DNA from: an uncultured bacterium | GTDB lineage: Bacteria > Verrucomicrobiota > Kiritimatiellia > RFP12 > UBA1067 | DNA: 49,018 bases | Assembly (NCBI GenBank): GCA_902779075.1 | Contig: CACZAK010000017.1 | Coordinates: 1 to 49,018, forward strand | Direction: 5' to 3' | Shown here: positions 7,341 to 15,578 of the stretch, one piece after another | How the letters are laid out: the number at the start of each line of letters is the position of its first letter | Numbering within the stretch: the stretch's first letter is position 1 | The notes under the pieces: generated by a model | What the model was told of the DNA's origin: nothing | Seen by the model: the letters and a program-made list of their open reading frames with translations, nothing else | Databases searched by the model: none | Position numbers and translations under genes: made by a program

Positions 7341-9356
7341 ATGAAAAAATTGGCTCTTGCATTTCTATTCGCCGCGGCGACCGCAGTCGCCGCCGATGAA
7401 AAACCGCTGTCCATCTGGCGCATGCCCCAGCTCTGGCCGCGCCACATGCAGCTGCGCGGACAGCTGGCCGACGTTCTCAAGCGTGGCGACGCCGCCCGAA
7501 TGGAGGAAATCTGCCGGGAGGCCCTGCGCGTTTTCCCCGGCGACGCCACCTGGCACTACAACCTCGCCTGTGCGGTCTCCCAGCTCGGAAAATCGGCCAA
7601 TGCCCTCAACGAACTGGACAAAGCCATTGATTTCGGCTTCAGGAACGCAAAACTCATCGACAAGGACCCGGATTTCGCCCGCATTCGCGAAAATCCTCGT
7701 TTCGCCGAACTGGTCAAGAAGGCCAGCGACCTAGCGGGAAAGCCGGTTCTCGGCCGTCCCGAAACACGGTCTGCCAATGCACTGCCCAACGGGAAGCTCG
7801 TCCTGGACGACACAAACGTGACATGGAACTTCGACATCGGCGTCTTTGAGGCGCACTTCCGCATCGCGGAGCCCGCCACGCCCATCGCCTCACAGGCAGG
7901 TGCGTTCGACAAGTCGGAGCCCAAATCCCCCGAGCTCCCCTACGTCAGGACCTGGATCTCCGACGGAACGGGGGCCAGCAATCTTGGTGACATCTACGTC
8001 AACCGGGACCATGGGCACTCCCCGCTAACCGTCGGCGACTTCCCCGGCATCGTCAGCGTCAAGTACTGCCCCGCCGCCCATGCCGCGCAACTCGACTTAG
8101 ACCACCCAAATACGCTGTTCCCGAATTGCGCCGTGTTCGGAAACATCTCGCGCGCCCGCCTCGGCGGCGCCTTCTGGCGGTCGCTCGGACGCGCATCCAT
8201 GACCGACTCCGGCCTCGCCATGCGCATGCACCTTCTCTACCGCAACAACCAGTTCTGGGTGATGCCGGCGCACCATGACTTCGGAAAGAAGGATATCGGC
8301 GATGTTTTCCCCGGCATCGCGCCGTTCCAGTTCATCACAGTAGGATCGTCCTGGTCCGACCAGGGATTCCTCCGCGCAGCACTCGCCGCGTCCGCCAGTT
8401 TTCCGAAAGAGACGAAGCAAGCCATCATCCGCCAGCACCTGATGGGGCCCACGCTCCAATGGCTCATGCGCAGTGCGCAGAGGGGCGTGAAGACGGAGGA
8501 CGACTACCTCTCGCCCAAGGCCCATCCTGCCGCCTTCCCAGGCTCGCGCCTCGACAGGGTACGGCTCGTCGAAAAGGCCCACGCGCTACGTCCAGAGCAG
8601 ATTCCGCCCCTCGCCGCGCTTAACCTCATCAACTCGAAGATTCGCCCCCTGCGCTATCCCGTCCCGGTGCGTGACTTTCCGGACACATCCTCGGAAATCC
8701 TCTACAACACCCCAAGTGCCATTTGCTTAGTCCTGCGCGCACCCGATGGCATCCGCAAGTTCCAGTTCCGCGCGCACGGGGAAGGAGCCTCGCGGACGGC
8801 CGCCACGGTCTTCACCTGGCGCGTGATGCATGGCGACGCCTCCGCCGTCAAGATCGCGGCGATTCCTGACGATGCCAACGCCACCCCCGAAAAGGGCTTC
8901 GTCCAGATCACCGTAGACCGGCGGAACATCAAGGAACGAATCGACGTGGCCTGTTTCGCGAAAGCGGACGGCACGGAATGGGGTGCGCCTTCCTTCATTT
9001 CCTTCTTCCCCATTCCGCAGGAGGCGCGCGTATACCGTCCGGACGGGAAAATCGCCTCGATCGACTATTCCAATCCCGAAGGCGTCTACTCCGACCCGCT
9101 CGTGTCGCTTCCCCGCCACTGGAAGGACACCTATTCCTACGACGACACCGGTAAAATGCTCGGCTGGATACGCAGTTACAACGGACGGGACACTGCCTCG
9201 TTCACCGCCGCCGGCGACCGCATCGTGGAACGCAATGCCGATGGCACGCCCGCAAAAGCCGTGCACGTGAGGTACGTCCCACGTTCGTCAAGCGACAAGC
9301 TCGAACCCCTCACGCTCTCGTACCTCGACGACGGCGAACCCTTCGACGTTAAATGA
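7341..9356 (+). CDS. Secreted TPR-containing protein of unknown function
   Basis: 671 residues from the leaderless ATG at 7341; the frame is open further upstream but crosses the divergent promoter. Signal peptide MKKLALAFLFAAATAVAADEK, cleavage likely after AVAA. Residues 45-125 read as TPR-like helices (WHYNLACAVSQLGKSANALNELDKAI). The rest looks mostly beta: a region with WNFDIGVFEAHFRI, a long middle part with RDHGHSPLTVGDFPG, and a C-terminal stretch resembling short YD-type strands (IASIDYSNPEGVYSDPL, YDDTGKMLGWIRSYN). No catalytic motif recognised. Its TGA overlaps the ATG of the dihydrouridine synthase gene (9353-9356), so the two are translationally coupled although functionally unrelated by eye. 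Confidence 0.7.
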   Translation: MKKLALAFLFAAATAVAADEKPLSIWRMPQLWPRHMQLRGQLADVLKRGDAARMEEICREALRVFPGDATWHYNLACAVSQLGKSANALNELDKAIDFGFRNAKLIDKDPDFARIRENPRFAELVKKASDLAGKPVLGRPETRSANALPNGKLVLDDTNVTWNFDIGVFEAHFRIAEPATPIASQAGAFDKSEPKSPELPYVRTWISDGTGASNLGDIYVNRDHGHSPLTVGDFPGIVSVKYCPAAHAAQLDLDHPNTLFPNCAVFGNISRARLGGAFWRSLGRASMTDSGLAMRMHLLYRNNQFWVMPAHHDFGKKDIGDVFPGIAPFQFITVGSSWSDQGFLRAALAASASFPKETKQAIIRQHLMGPTLQWLMRSAQRGVKTEDDYLSPKAHPAAFPGSRLDRVRLVEKAHALRPEQIPPLAALNLINSKIRPLRYPVPVRDFPDTSSEILYNTPSAICLVLRAPDGIRKFQFRAHGEGASRTAATVFTWRVMHGDASAVKIAAIPDDANATPEKGFVQITVDRRNIKERIDVACFAKADGTEWGAPSFISFFPIPQEARVYRPDGKIASIDYSNPEGVYSDPLVSLPRHWKDTYSYDDTGKMLGWIRSYNGRDTASFTAAGDRIVERNADGTPAKAVHVRYVPRSSSDKLEPLTLSYLDDGEPFDVK

Positions 9357-10291
9357 AACTCGTCCTCGCACCGCTCGCGGACTTCACTAACGCCGCCTTC
9401 CGCAAGCTCGCGTACGAGCTAGGCGCCGACCTCACGTACACCGAGATGGTCAGCGCCGCAGCGCTCGCGCACGGGTCGTCCCCCACCCGACACCTCTTCG
9501 AGAAGCTCCCCGGCGAAGGACCCGTCGCCTGCCAGATATTCGGACACAACCCCGACGAACTCGCCTACGCCGCACGCGAAGCGACGGCGCTCAAGCGTTT
9601 CGTCGCCATCGACCTCAACGCCGGCTGCCCCATGCCGCGCATCCGGCACGAAGGCGACGGTGCGGCGCTCGTGCCGCAACCCCAGCTCGTCCACAATCTC
9701 CTCGTTGCCATCAAACGAGAGACGGACCTCCCCGTCACGCTCAAGACGCGCCCGGGGCCAAGTCCTGACCGCGTGACGATGTTCGAGCTGTTAGACGCGG
9801 CCGAAACGGCTGGCTGCGCAGGCTTCACCCTCCACGCCCGCTTCACATCTCAGATGCACGGCGGTCCCGTACATCTCGACCTCCTCGCGGAACTGGTCCA
9901 GCGCGCGCACATCCCCATTACCGGCAACGGCGGCGTACACAATGAGGAAACTCTCAAGTCCATGCTGGAAACGGGCGTCGACGCCGTGATGCTCGGACGC
10001 GCCGCCATCACGAACCCCGCGCATTTCGCCGCGCTCAGGGGACTTCCCGCGCCGTCGCCTAAGGAACTGTACCTCCGGCACATCGGCTACCTACTCGATC
10101 TCCAGAAACAGCTCGCCCACAATTTCCCGGACGACCACGTACCGCAGCCGGACGGCTTCATCTCCGTCGCCCTGCACCGGCACCTGTTCCACTACTTCCG
10201 CGGACTCCCCGGCGCCGCCGAAATCCGCCGCCGCCTCAACACCATCCGCACACTAGACGAAACCCTCGCCCTCGCCGAGTCCTTCGCCTAA
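9353..10291 (+). CDS. dus: tRNA-dihydrouridine synthase
   Basis: 312 residues with the Dus TIM-barrel signature. Residues 1-10 give LAPLADFTNAAFR (usual APMxxVTDxxFR), then YTEMVSA, VACQIFGHNP, and DLNAGCPMPRIRHEGDGAAL, which contains the catalytic Cys and FMN/tRNA contact Lys/Arg region; the family usually has a Lys near the position of this Arg. Later GFTLHARFTSQMHGG and ITGNGGVHNEET supply the FMN phosphate site, and VDAVMLGRAAI closes it. It reduces uridine in the tRNA D-loop using NADPH. The subgroup (DusA/B/C) is not assigned. ATGA overlap with the upstream secreted protein gene; ends 5 bp before the convergent DUF192 stop. Confidence 0.92.
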   Translation: MKLVLAPLADFTNAAFRKLAYELGADLTYTEMVSAAALAHGSSPTRHLFEKLPGEGPVACQIFGHNPDELAYAAREATALKRFVAIDLNAGCPMPRIRHEGDGAALVPQPQLVHNLLVAIKRETDLPVTLKTRPGPSPDRVTMFELLDAAETAGCAGFTLHARFTSQMHGGPVHLDLLAELVQRAHIPITGNGGVHNEETLKSMLETGVDAVMLGRAAITNPAHFAALRGLPAPSPKELYLRHIGYLLDLQKQLAHNFPDDHVPQPDGFISVALHRHLFHYFRGLPGAAEIRRRLNTIRTLDETLALAESFA

Positions 10292-10296
10292 CCCCG

Positions 10297-10605
10297 CTAG
10301 GACGAGACTGGTTCAGTCGCCGTCTCAAGCACCTTCACGGCACGGCAACCGCCCCACACAAACAGACGCCACGGGCGGATGTTACGCACAACCTTAACCA
10401 CCTGATCATTCTTGTCCAGAAACGTCGCGTCGATCGCGAAGCGCATGAAGCATGTGTGGATGGCGTTGCACTTCAGGATTAGCATCCCCTCGCCGGGCGG
10501 AAGGCGTTCACGTCCCATGAGTCCCTTGAGCCGCTGCCATAACGTCCGTGCAACCTCCGCCCGCACTCCGTTGACTTCTGTCTTCTCCATGAGAACATCT
10601 GTCAT
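10297..10605 (-). CDS. DUF192 family protein
   Basis: 102 residues covering most of the DUF192 fold: VARTLWQRLKGLMGRERLPPGEGMLI, then CNAIHTCFMRFAIDATFLDKNDQVVKV and NIRPWR, ending in the AVKVLE strand. The family usually has a signal peptide and is exported; this copy has none and starts at the domain. It begins 3 bp after the stop of the AAA/PDDEXK_9 gene, with GAGGAAG about 10 nt upstream, and is likely in the same transcript. Function of the family is unknown. Confidence 0.85.
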   Translation of the reverse strand: MTDVLMEKTEVNGVRAEVARTLWQRLKGLMGRERLPPGEGMLILKCNAIHTCFMRFAIDATFLDKNDQVVKVVRNIRPWRLFVWGGCRAVKVLETATEPVSS

Positions 10606-10608
10606 GCG

Positions 10609-12414
10609 CTAGACTTCCTCGGCAAGCACGCAGTCTCCTCCGTGGAACACGAGTACGAGCCGGTGGAGGGTCACTCGCGGGAGGGCCGCGCTTGCCGCGA
10701 CCTCAACGGGCGGGACGCCCACCACCCCGACGGGAGCACTGTGCCACTTGGCGACGAGGGCGGGGTCGGAAGAATACTGGTCGAGCTGGTCGATGGCCTC
10801 GGCCTTGATCTTCGCGAGCTGTTCCGGCGTGGGCACGGGGTCGCCCGCCTTCACGTACTTCATCTCGATGAGCGCCGCGTGGGCAATGTCCGGCCAGCGG
10901 TCGAGGCGAGGCGCAAGGGCTAGGTCATAGAAGCCGCCGCCCGCTTCGCGCTCGTGGCTCACGAGGTACGGCCCCTTCGCGGCGGTCAGGAGCGCGACGA
11001 GGGTGGACTGCACCACCTTCTCGCCCTCAACCGCGTCGCGCACCGCGAAGTTCTCCCTCACGATCCCAGTGAGGATGCAGAGGAAGCCGTTCCATTCGCC
11101 GCGCCTTGCGAACGCGACGAGTTCCTTGTTGATGTCGAACATCCGCTCGTCGATCTTGTAGATGTCGGAGTAGGCGTCGGGAATCATCGTCGCCGCAAGG
11201 TGCTTCAGCGTCTCGTTCGGGATTCCGAACCGGGTCAGCCCAAAGTCGCTGCCCGTGATCGTCGTGATGCCGAGCCAGTAGAGGAGCGAGGTGAAGTTCT
11301 CCTTCTTTGAAAGCGTTTTGGCCTGGAACGACTTGACGATCGGCTCCTCCAGCGTGCCGCCCGCCAGCAGGTTCTCGAGCACGTGGAAATTGCCGTTGAG
11401 CCGGCGATCCATGGTCACGAGGTGGCGGATCTTCGCGTAGTCCGTGCGCAGGTTCTCGTCCACCATGTCGTTGGGCCATACCTTGGCGTTGACGAGCTGC
11501 TCGAAGAAATAGAGAACGAGAGTCGTGTTGGCGACGGAGGGCGCGGAGGCGCTGCCGAACCGGTAGTTGTCGTACCAGGTGATCGCGGCGTCGTATGCCC
11601 TGTCCGCGTCGAACCCGCACCGCGGCGCGTAGTAATCCGCCATCGCGCGGAGGTCGTCGTGGCGGAAGCCGGTGAGGTCGGCGAACTGCGGACGGAGCGA
11701 GATGTTCGTGCCGATGTTGAAGCCGCTCGTCACGTCATCCATCGTCACGGGCGAGACGCCAGTGACGAACAGACGCGTCACCGGCGCCTCCGTCCCGGAG
11801 GTGGCCGCCTTGAGCCTGGCGAAGAAGTTCTTGAAGAATCCGTCTCCGTGGCAAAGCGCGTTGTAGGCGTTCACCCCGCTTTCGGCGAGGATCGTGTTGG
11901 TGAAGTTGTCGTATTCGTCGATGATGACGTAGAGCTTCTTGCCTGCATTCTTCATTCGCAGGGCAATCTTGTTGAACTTGTCGCCTGCCATCGGCTCTTT
12001 GAGAACGGCCTCGGGGAGACCAGATGGAAGGACATCCGCATAGTTCATTACGAAGGCATCGCAGCAATCGGCGGCATATTTGTTGAAAGACGCCTGAACC
12101 TCCTGGGCATCTTTCGACACGGCGGAGAAGTCAAACTTGAGTACAAGGTACTTGCCACGCTCGTCGGTCGGGTTTGCGCCGATGTCGGTCCCCGCGAAGA
12201 ACTCGTCGAACCTGTCGGCGTACCGCACGTCGTAGTACGCCTCCAGAATCGCCATCAGCAGCGACTTGCCGAACCGGCGCGGCCTGAGGAACACCGCGTA
12301 GCGCGTTGTCTCCAGGTCGCGGATCTTCGCGGTGCGGTCGACGAACCAGGCGTTCGCCCGCCTGATTTCGGCGTAGTCCGCCACGCCGTAGAGTATGGGC
12401 CTTGTCTTCTCCAT
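10609..12414 (-). CDS. AAA-ATPase-like protein with C-terminal PD-(D/E)xK domain
   Basis: 601 residues of the AAA-ATPase_like (PF09820) plus PDDEXK_9 (PF08011) type that is very common in host-associated bacteria. N-terminal YGVADYAEIRRANAWFVDRT and the Walker A variant RPRRFGKSLLM; LYVIIDEYDNF is Walker B. RLFVTGVSPVTMDDVTSGFNIGTNISL is the family signature. The C-terminal part (about 470-590) has FYDLALAPRLD and HAALIEMKYVKAGD, the nuclease-like D...E-x-K core. Biological role is not established; proposed roles include mobile or toxin-like functions. Leaderless start: ATG 7 nt after the -10 TATACT. Followed closely by the DUF192 gene. Confidence 0.9.
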   Translation of the reverse strand: MEKTRPILYGVADYAEIRRANAWFVDRTAKIRDLETTRYAVFLRPRRFGKSLLMAILEAYYDVRYADRFDEFFAGTDIGANPTDERGKYLVLKFDFSAVSKDAQEVQASFNKYAADCCDAFVMNYADVLPSGLPEAVLKEPMAGDKFNKIALRMKNAGKKLYVIIDEYDNFTNTILAESGVNAYNALCHGDGFFKNFFARLKAATSGTEAPVTRLFVTGVSPVTMDDVTSGFNIGTNISLRPQFADLTGFRHDDLRAMADYYAPRCGFDADRAYDAAITWYDNYRFGSASAPSVANTTLVLYFFEQLVNAKVWPNDMVDENLRTDYAKIRHLVTMDRRLNGNFHVLENLLAGGTLEEPIVKSFQAKTLSKKENFTSLLYWLGITTITGSDFGLTRFGIPNETLKHLAATMIPDAYSDIYKIDERMFDINKELVAFARRGEWNGFLCILTGIVRENFAVRDAVEGEKVVQSTLVALLTAAKGPYLVSHEREAGGGFYDLALAPRLDRWPDIAHAALIEMKYVKAGDPVPTPEQLAKIKAEAIDQLDQYSSDPALVAKWHSAPVGVVGVPPVEVAASAALPRVTLHRLVLVFHGGDCVLAEEV

Positions 12415-12421
12415 GGCGCAC

Positions 12422-12427
12422 AGTATA
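12422..12427 (-). promoter_or_regulatory. Leaderless promoter of the AAA/PDDEXK_9 gene
   Basis: Minus-strand GTGGTATACT is an extended -10 ending exactly 7 nt before the ATG at 12414; no Shine-Dalgarno precedes the gene. The preceding ATTTGTGGTAT recurs at other promoters in this window. Confidence 0.65.
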
Positions 12428-12505
12428 CCACAAATCGCCGCAGCCGTGCGGAGTGAATTTCACCCAATCATCTCCTTCGCAATTTGATTGCGCAGAGGAT
12501 TTCCC

Positions 12506-13105
12506 CTACTTGAGGATTTCGGATTCAGGGAGCGGGGAAGACTTCGCCGCCTTGCTCCATCTGGGGTTCGAGACAAACGATTTCTCGACCGAATCCTTGA
12601 CCATCAGCTGGATGATGCATCCCGTAACGCGCGAGCCCGTTGTCTCGGACTTCGCGGACGAGTTTCCGCCCCTATACCTTGTCCTTCTTGTCGTCGTAAT
12701 GATCTTCTTGCGCACGAGCTTCTCTGTCGGTGACGTAACGACGGTCTTGAACACGCCCTTCTCGTCCAGAGTGACCGAAATCGTCTTGTCGCCGAGCATC
12801 GCTTTCTTCCCGTCGGTCGTGCCGATGAAATAGCACTTAAGCTTCACGGAACCGGCTTCGGGAAGCGTCTTGCCGGTGAATGACACGGTGACCGGCCATG
12901 ACAGGCTGCGGCTCGTAGTCTTTGTCTGAACCGATGTCCGCGTGCGGCGTCCACCAGATTTCTTCGACCCTTTGCTTTCGGACGTTGACTGCTTCGCCGT
13001 AGAGTTGTCGACGTGCAGCGAACTAATGTAGCCGGGTCCCTCTGCGGCCGACGCCGCGAATGTCGCCGCACACAGCAGCAAAACCACTATTTTCAGCAAT
13101 TTCAT
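12506..13105 (-). CDS. Small exported protein of unknown function
   Basis: 199 residues from the ATG at 13105, chosen because AAGGAG lies 6 nt upstream and the product then starts with a clear signal peptide (MKLLKIVVLLLCAATFAASAAEG). The mature part begins with a Ser/Lys/Thr-rich segment (residues 35-65), followed by a beta-rich region containing WPVTVSFTGKTLPEAGSVKLKCYFIGT and a second basic patch RKKIITTTRRTRYRGG. No family recognised. It follows the glutamine amidotransferase gene by 26 bp on the same strand. The frame stays open upstream of 13105 but only by running through that gene in another frame. Confidence 0.65.
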   Translation of the reverse strand: MKLLKIVVLLLCAATFAASAAEGPGYISSLHVDNSTAKQSTSESKGSKKSGGRRTRTSVQTKTTSRSLSWPVTVSFTGKTLPEAGSVKLKCYFIGTTDGKKAMLGDKTISVTLDEKGVFKTVVTSPTEKLVRKKIITTTRRTRYRGGNSSAKSETTGSRVTGCIIQLMVKDSVEKSFVSNPRWSKAAKSSPLPESEILK

Positions 13106-13131
13106 TTGTTTCTCCTTTTGGTTTTTCAAAC

Positions 13132-13923
13132 TCATAGCATGGCGTAACCCATGTAGACGTAGCGGTAGTCCTCCGGATCGTAGACGTACTCGTGCCCGTG
13201 TGGAGGAGCCTCGCGGATGAACGCGCCGTCCCGCACCGCGAGGAGCCGCGTGAACGGTACAGGCTTCCACGTCCCCGTCGAGAGCGGCTTCGTCGAGAAG
13301 ATCAGCGCGTCATCGTCCTGACAGTAGTGCAGGGTCTCTCTCAAGTTCGTGTGGACGTACATTACCTCGCCGTCGTATATGAGCAAGTTGAGCTTGTTCC
13401 CATCCGCGAGCGAGGCAATCTCGGTGGCAAGCACCTCGAAGCGACCTTCTGCGTCGAGGGGCCTCCCCGCCTGGGCCTGCGCGCGGTCGATGCGGTCGAC
13501 GAGATACAGGAGGACGCGCTCGGAATCAGTCGAGCCAGACTGGATGTTGAGGTAGTCGTTCAAGGCTTCGCCGTGGAAAATCGTCCCGTTGTGGATGAGC
13601 GTCCAGGCGCGCCCGGAACTGTCGGTGGCCGTAAAAGGATGGCAATTGACGTATTCTGGATGTCCAATCGAGGCAAAGCGAATGTGCGCGAGAAGCGCCT
13701 GCTCCTCGATGCCGGCATCAAGGAGAGCGCGCAGTCGTTCGCTCGTCGTGGCCTTACACGGTTCCTTGTCAATGAGAGGCTGCGGCAGGCATACCCCGCC
13801 CGCTTCGGTGAAGCGGGCGAGTCCCCAACCATGCGGATTCTTCTCGGAGTGCGAGAAGAATTCGCGCAGAACCGCGTTGAACGCACGGCGTTGTTTCGCG
13901 GAAATCCCCAGCAGTTCACACAT
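13132..13923 (-). CDS. Class II glutamine amidotransferase (YafJ-like)
   Basis: 263 residues starting MCELLGIS, so Cys2 becomes the N-terminal nucleophile after Met removal, as in Ntn glutamine amidotransferases. Further marks are NPHGWGLARF, LLAHIRFASIGHPEYVNCHPF, LIHNGTI and TDSERVLLYL, the YafJ/GATase_4 pattern. It should release ammonia from glutamine or act as a stand-alone amidohydrolase; no synthase partner domain is attached. The ATG (13921-13923) overlaps the TGA of the upstream metallophosphoesterase gene by one base (TGATG), indicating coupled translation. Confidence 0.9.
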   Translation of the reverse strand: MCELLGISAKQRRAFNAVLREFFSHSEKNPHGWGLARFTEAGGVCLPQPLIDKEPCKATTSERLRALLDAGIEEQALLAHIRFASIGHPEYVNCHPFTATDSSGRAWTLIHNGTIFHGEALNDYLNIQSGSTDSERVLLYLVDRIDRAQAQAGRPLDAEGRFEVLATEIASLADGNKLNLLIYDGEVMYVHTNLRETLHYCQDDDALIFSTKPLSTGTWKPVPFTRLLAVRDGAFIREAPPHGHEYVYDPEDYRYVYMGYAML

Positions 13924-15428
13924 CACACATGGGGCGCGAACGTGGTCGAGATCGGCGCACCTGCCTTGCCGAAGCTGTTGCGCGGAGAGACCTCGATACG
14001 CAGTTTGCCGGTGGCCTTGAGACGGTTCGCGGCAAGGCTGCACACGGTCGGCACGTTCGCCGCACCGCCCGACTCGGAGCGGTAGAACGATTCCGCGAAC
14101 ACGTACCGGTCGTCCGCCTTGCCGTTCTCGCCCGTGATCCTGAGGGCGAAGTCGAGCGCCCGCGCGCCCTTCTTGCCGTTCGCAGGCGGAATGGTGATCT
14201 CGAGGACCGGCTGTTTCACGGCCTTGACTTTCTTGCCGCCGCGGTTCTTGCCCTTCGTCATGCGCACCGCGAGCACGGCGCCCTTCGGGAACTGCGGGGG
14301 AACGCTCGCCGCCGCGCGCTTCGCGTAGGCGAACGGCATGGGTTCCGCCGACGGTAGCGGCACGACCCAGTCGTCGCCGAGGAGGCCGAGGTCCTCGAAG
14401 TCGCGGCGCTCGAACACCATGCGGTCGTCGTACACGCGCAGTATCATGCCCTGGTGTCCGCTGTGGATCTTCATCTTGTGCATGATCTTGTACGGGTCTT
14501 CGTCCCGCTGGCCCGGCGACGGCAAATCGTTCTCGCGGCCGAACGGAAGGACGTCGCCGTATTCGAGGCCGGTGTATTTGAGCGAACCCGCGCCGATGGA
14601 CGTGAACGCGCCCTGCCAGATCGCGCGCTCGTCGTTTATGGAGGCGTGGGAGTGCCCGGAGAACGCGACGGCGTTGCGGAACTTCGAGAGCGCCTTCGTG
14701 ACGAGGCCGTTGTCGTGTCCCCACACCCAGTCGCAGTGGCACGTGCCCTTGAGCGGCGGATGCTGCAAATAGAAGAACGGTTTGGACGGATCGAGCGTCG
14801 CGCCGTTCTGCTCAAACCAGTGTGATGCATACGACGTGCCGACTTCCTCCCATCCGCGGCAGTGGTCCTTGGTCCAGTGCGTGCCGATGACCGTGTAACC
14901 CTTCACCTCCTTGCGCCAGATCGGGTTGAAGTCCTCGTGGAAGCACTTCTTCCAAGCTGCGGCGAGGTCCTTGTTAATGGCATGGTCGTAGTACTCCTTG
15001 CCAAAGATCGACTTGACGCGTCCGCCGTACTTGTAGCCCTCGAAGTCGTGGTTGCCGTACACGAACAACTGCTCCACGCGGCGTCCGTCCGGCGCCTTGC
15101 CATCGGGAAACACGGAGTACCAGGCGCGCGCAACGGCCTCAAGTTCCTCAACCGTGCCGCGGTCCGCCATGTCGCCGCAGACGAGCACGCCGTCGACGCC
15201 GCAGTCCCGGTACCATTTGAGCGCCTTCGTGAACATCTCCTCGCCGGCGAACGAAAGTGCGCCGTTATCCCCCTTCTTGATTGACAGGTGGATGTCGCTC
15301 AGGATGCCGAGCACGAGGTTCGGACGCCCCGCCGGCGCCGCAAACAGCGGACGCGCCGCGCCGAACGCGCCAAAGGACGCCATCGCGCCCAGAAATTGCC
15401 GCCTATTGAATAGCATTTTACTAGTCAC
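13923..15428 (-). CDS. Tat-exported metallophosphoesterase
   Basis: 501 residues. NRRQFLGAMASFGAFGAARPLFAAP is a twin-arginine signal, so the folded metal enzyme is exported. Calcineurin-type motifs follow in order: GILSDIHLS, VCGDMADRG, VYGNHDFEG, a central GTHW, FFYLQHPP and AFSGHSHASI. The last ~120 residues form a separate beta domain after a GKNRGGKKVKAVKQP linker. Translation probably begins at GTG 15428, which has GGAAG 5 nt upstream; an in-frame ATG at 15416 would keep the Tat motif too. Substrate unknown; a phosphodiester in the envelope or a glycan-linked phosphate is plausible. Confidence 0.88.
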   Translation of the reverse strand: MTSKMLFNRRQFLGAMASFGAFGAARPLFAAPAGRPNLVLGILSDIHLSIKKGDNGALSFAGEEMFTKALKWYRDCGVDGVLVCGDMADRGTVEELEAVARAWYSVFPDGKAPDGRRVEQLFVYGNHDFEGYKYGGRVKSIFGKEYYDHAINKDLAAAWKKCFHEDFNPIWRKEVKGYTVIGTHWTKDHCRGWEEVGTSYASHWFEQNGATLDPSKPFFYLQHPPLKGTCHCDWVWGHDNGLVTKALSKFRNAVAFSGHSHASINDERAIWQGAFTSIGAGSLKYTGLEYGDVLPFGRENDLPSPGQRDEDPYKIMHKMKIHSGHQGMILRVYDDRMVFERRDFEDLGLLGDDWVVPLPSAEPMPFAYAKRAAASVPPQFPKGAVLAVRMTKGKNRGGKKVKAVKQPVLEITIPPANGKKGARALDFALRITGENGKADDRYVFAESFYRSESGGAANVPTVCSLAANRLKATGKLRIEVSPRNSFGKAGAPISTTFAPHV

Positions 15429-15578
15429 TTTTTCTTCCTTTCTAATGCTTCGACATGGAATACGCTTCCTTCACGTCGAGGAAATTATACCAAGAATTCC
15501 CGCCGACGCGCAAGCGTCAAAGCGTGCCATCCACTGTAGGGCATGCGGAAGAGGCCGCGACTCCTTCTCGCGGACGGT

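Noticed and set aside
13106..13270. Extended start of the small exported protein at 13270
   Set aside because: The extra residues are an out-of-frame reading of the glutamine amidotransferase gene and remove the signal peptide from the N-terminus.
13924..14742. Long N-terminal extension of the glutamine amidotransferase
   Set aside because: This is an Arg/Pro-rich shadow frame of the metallophosphoesterase gene; the enzyme needs Cys at position 2, given by ATG 13923.
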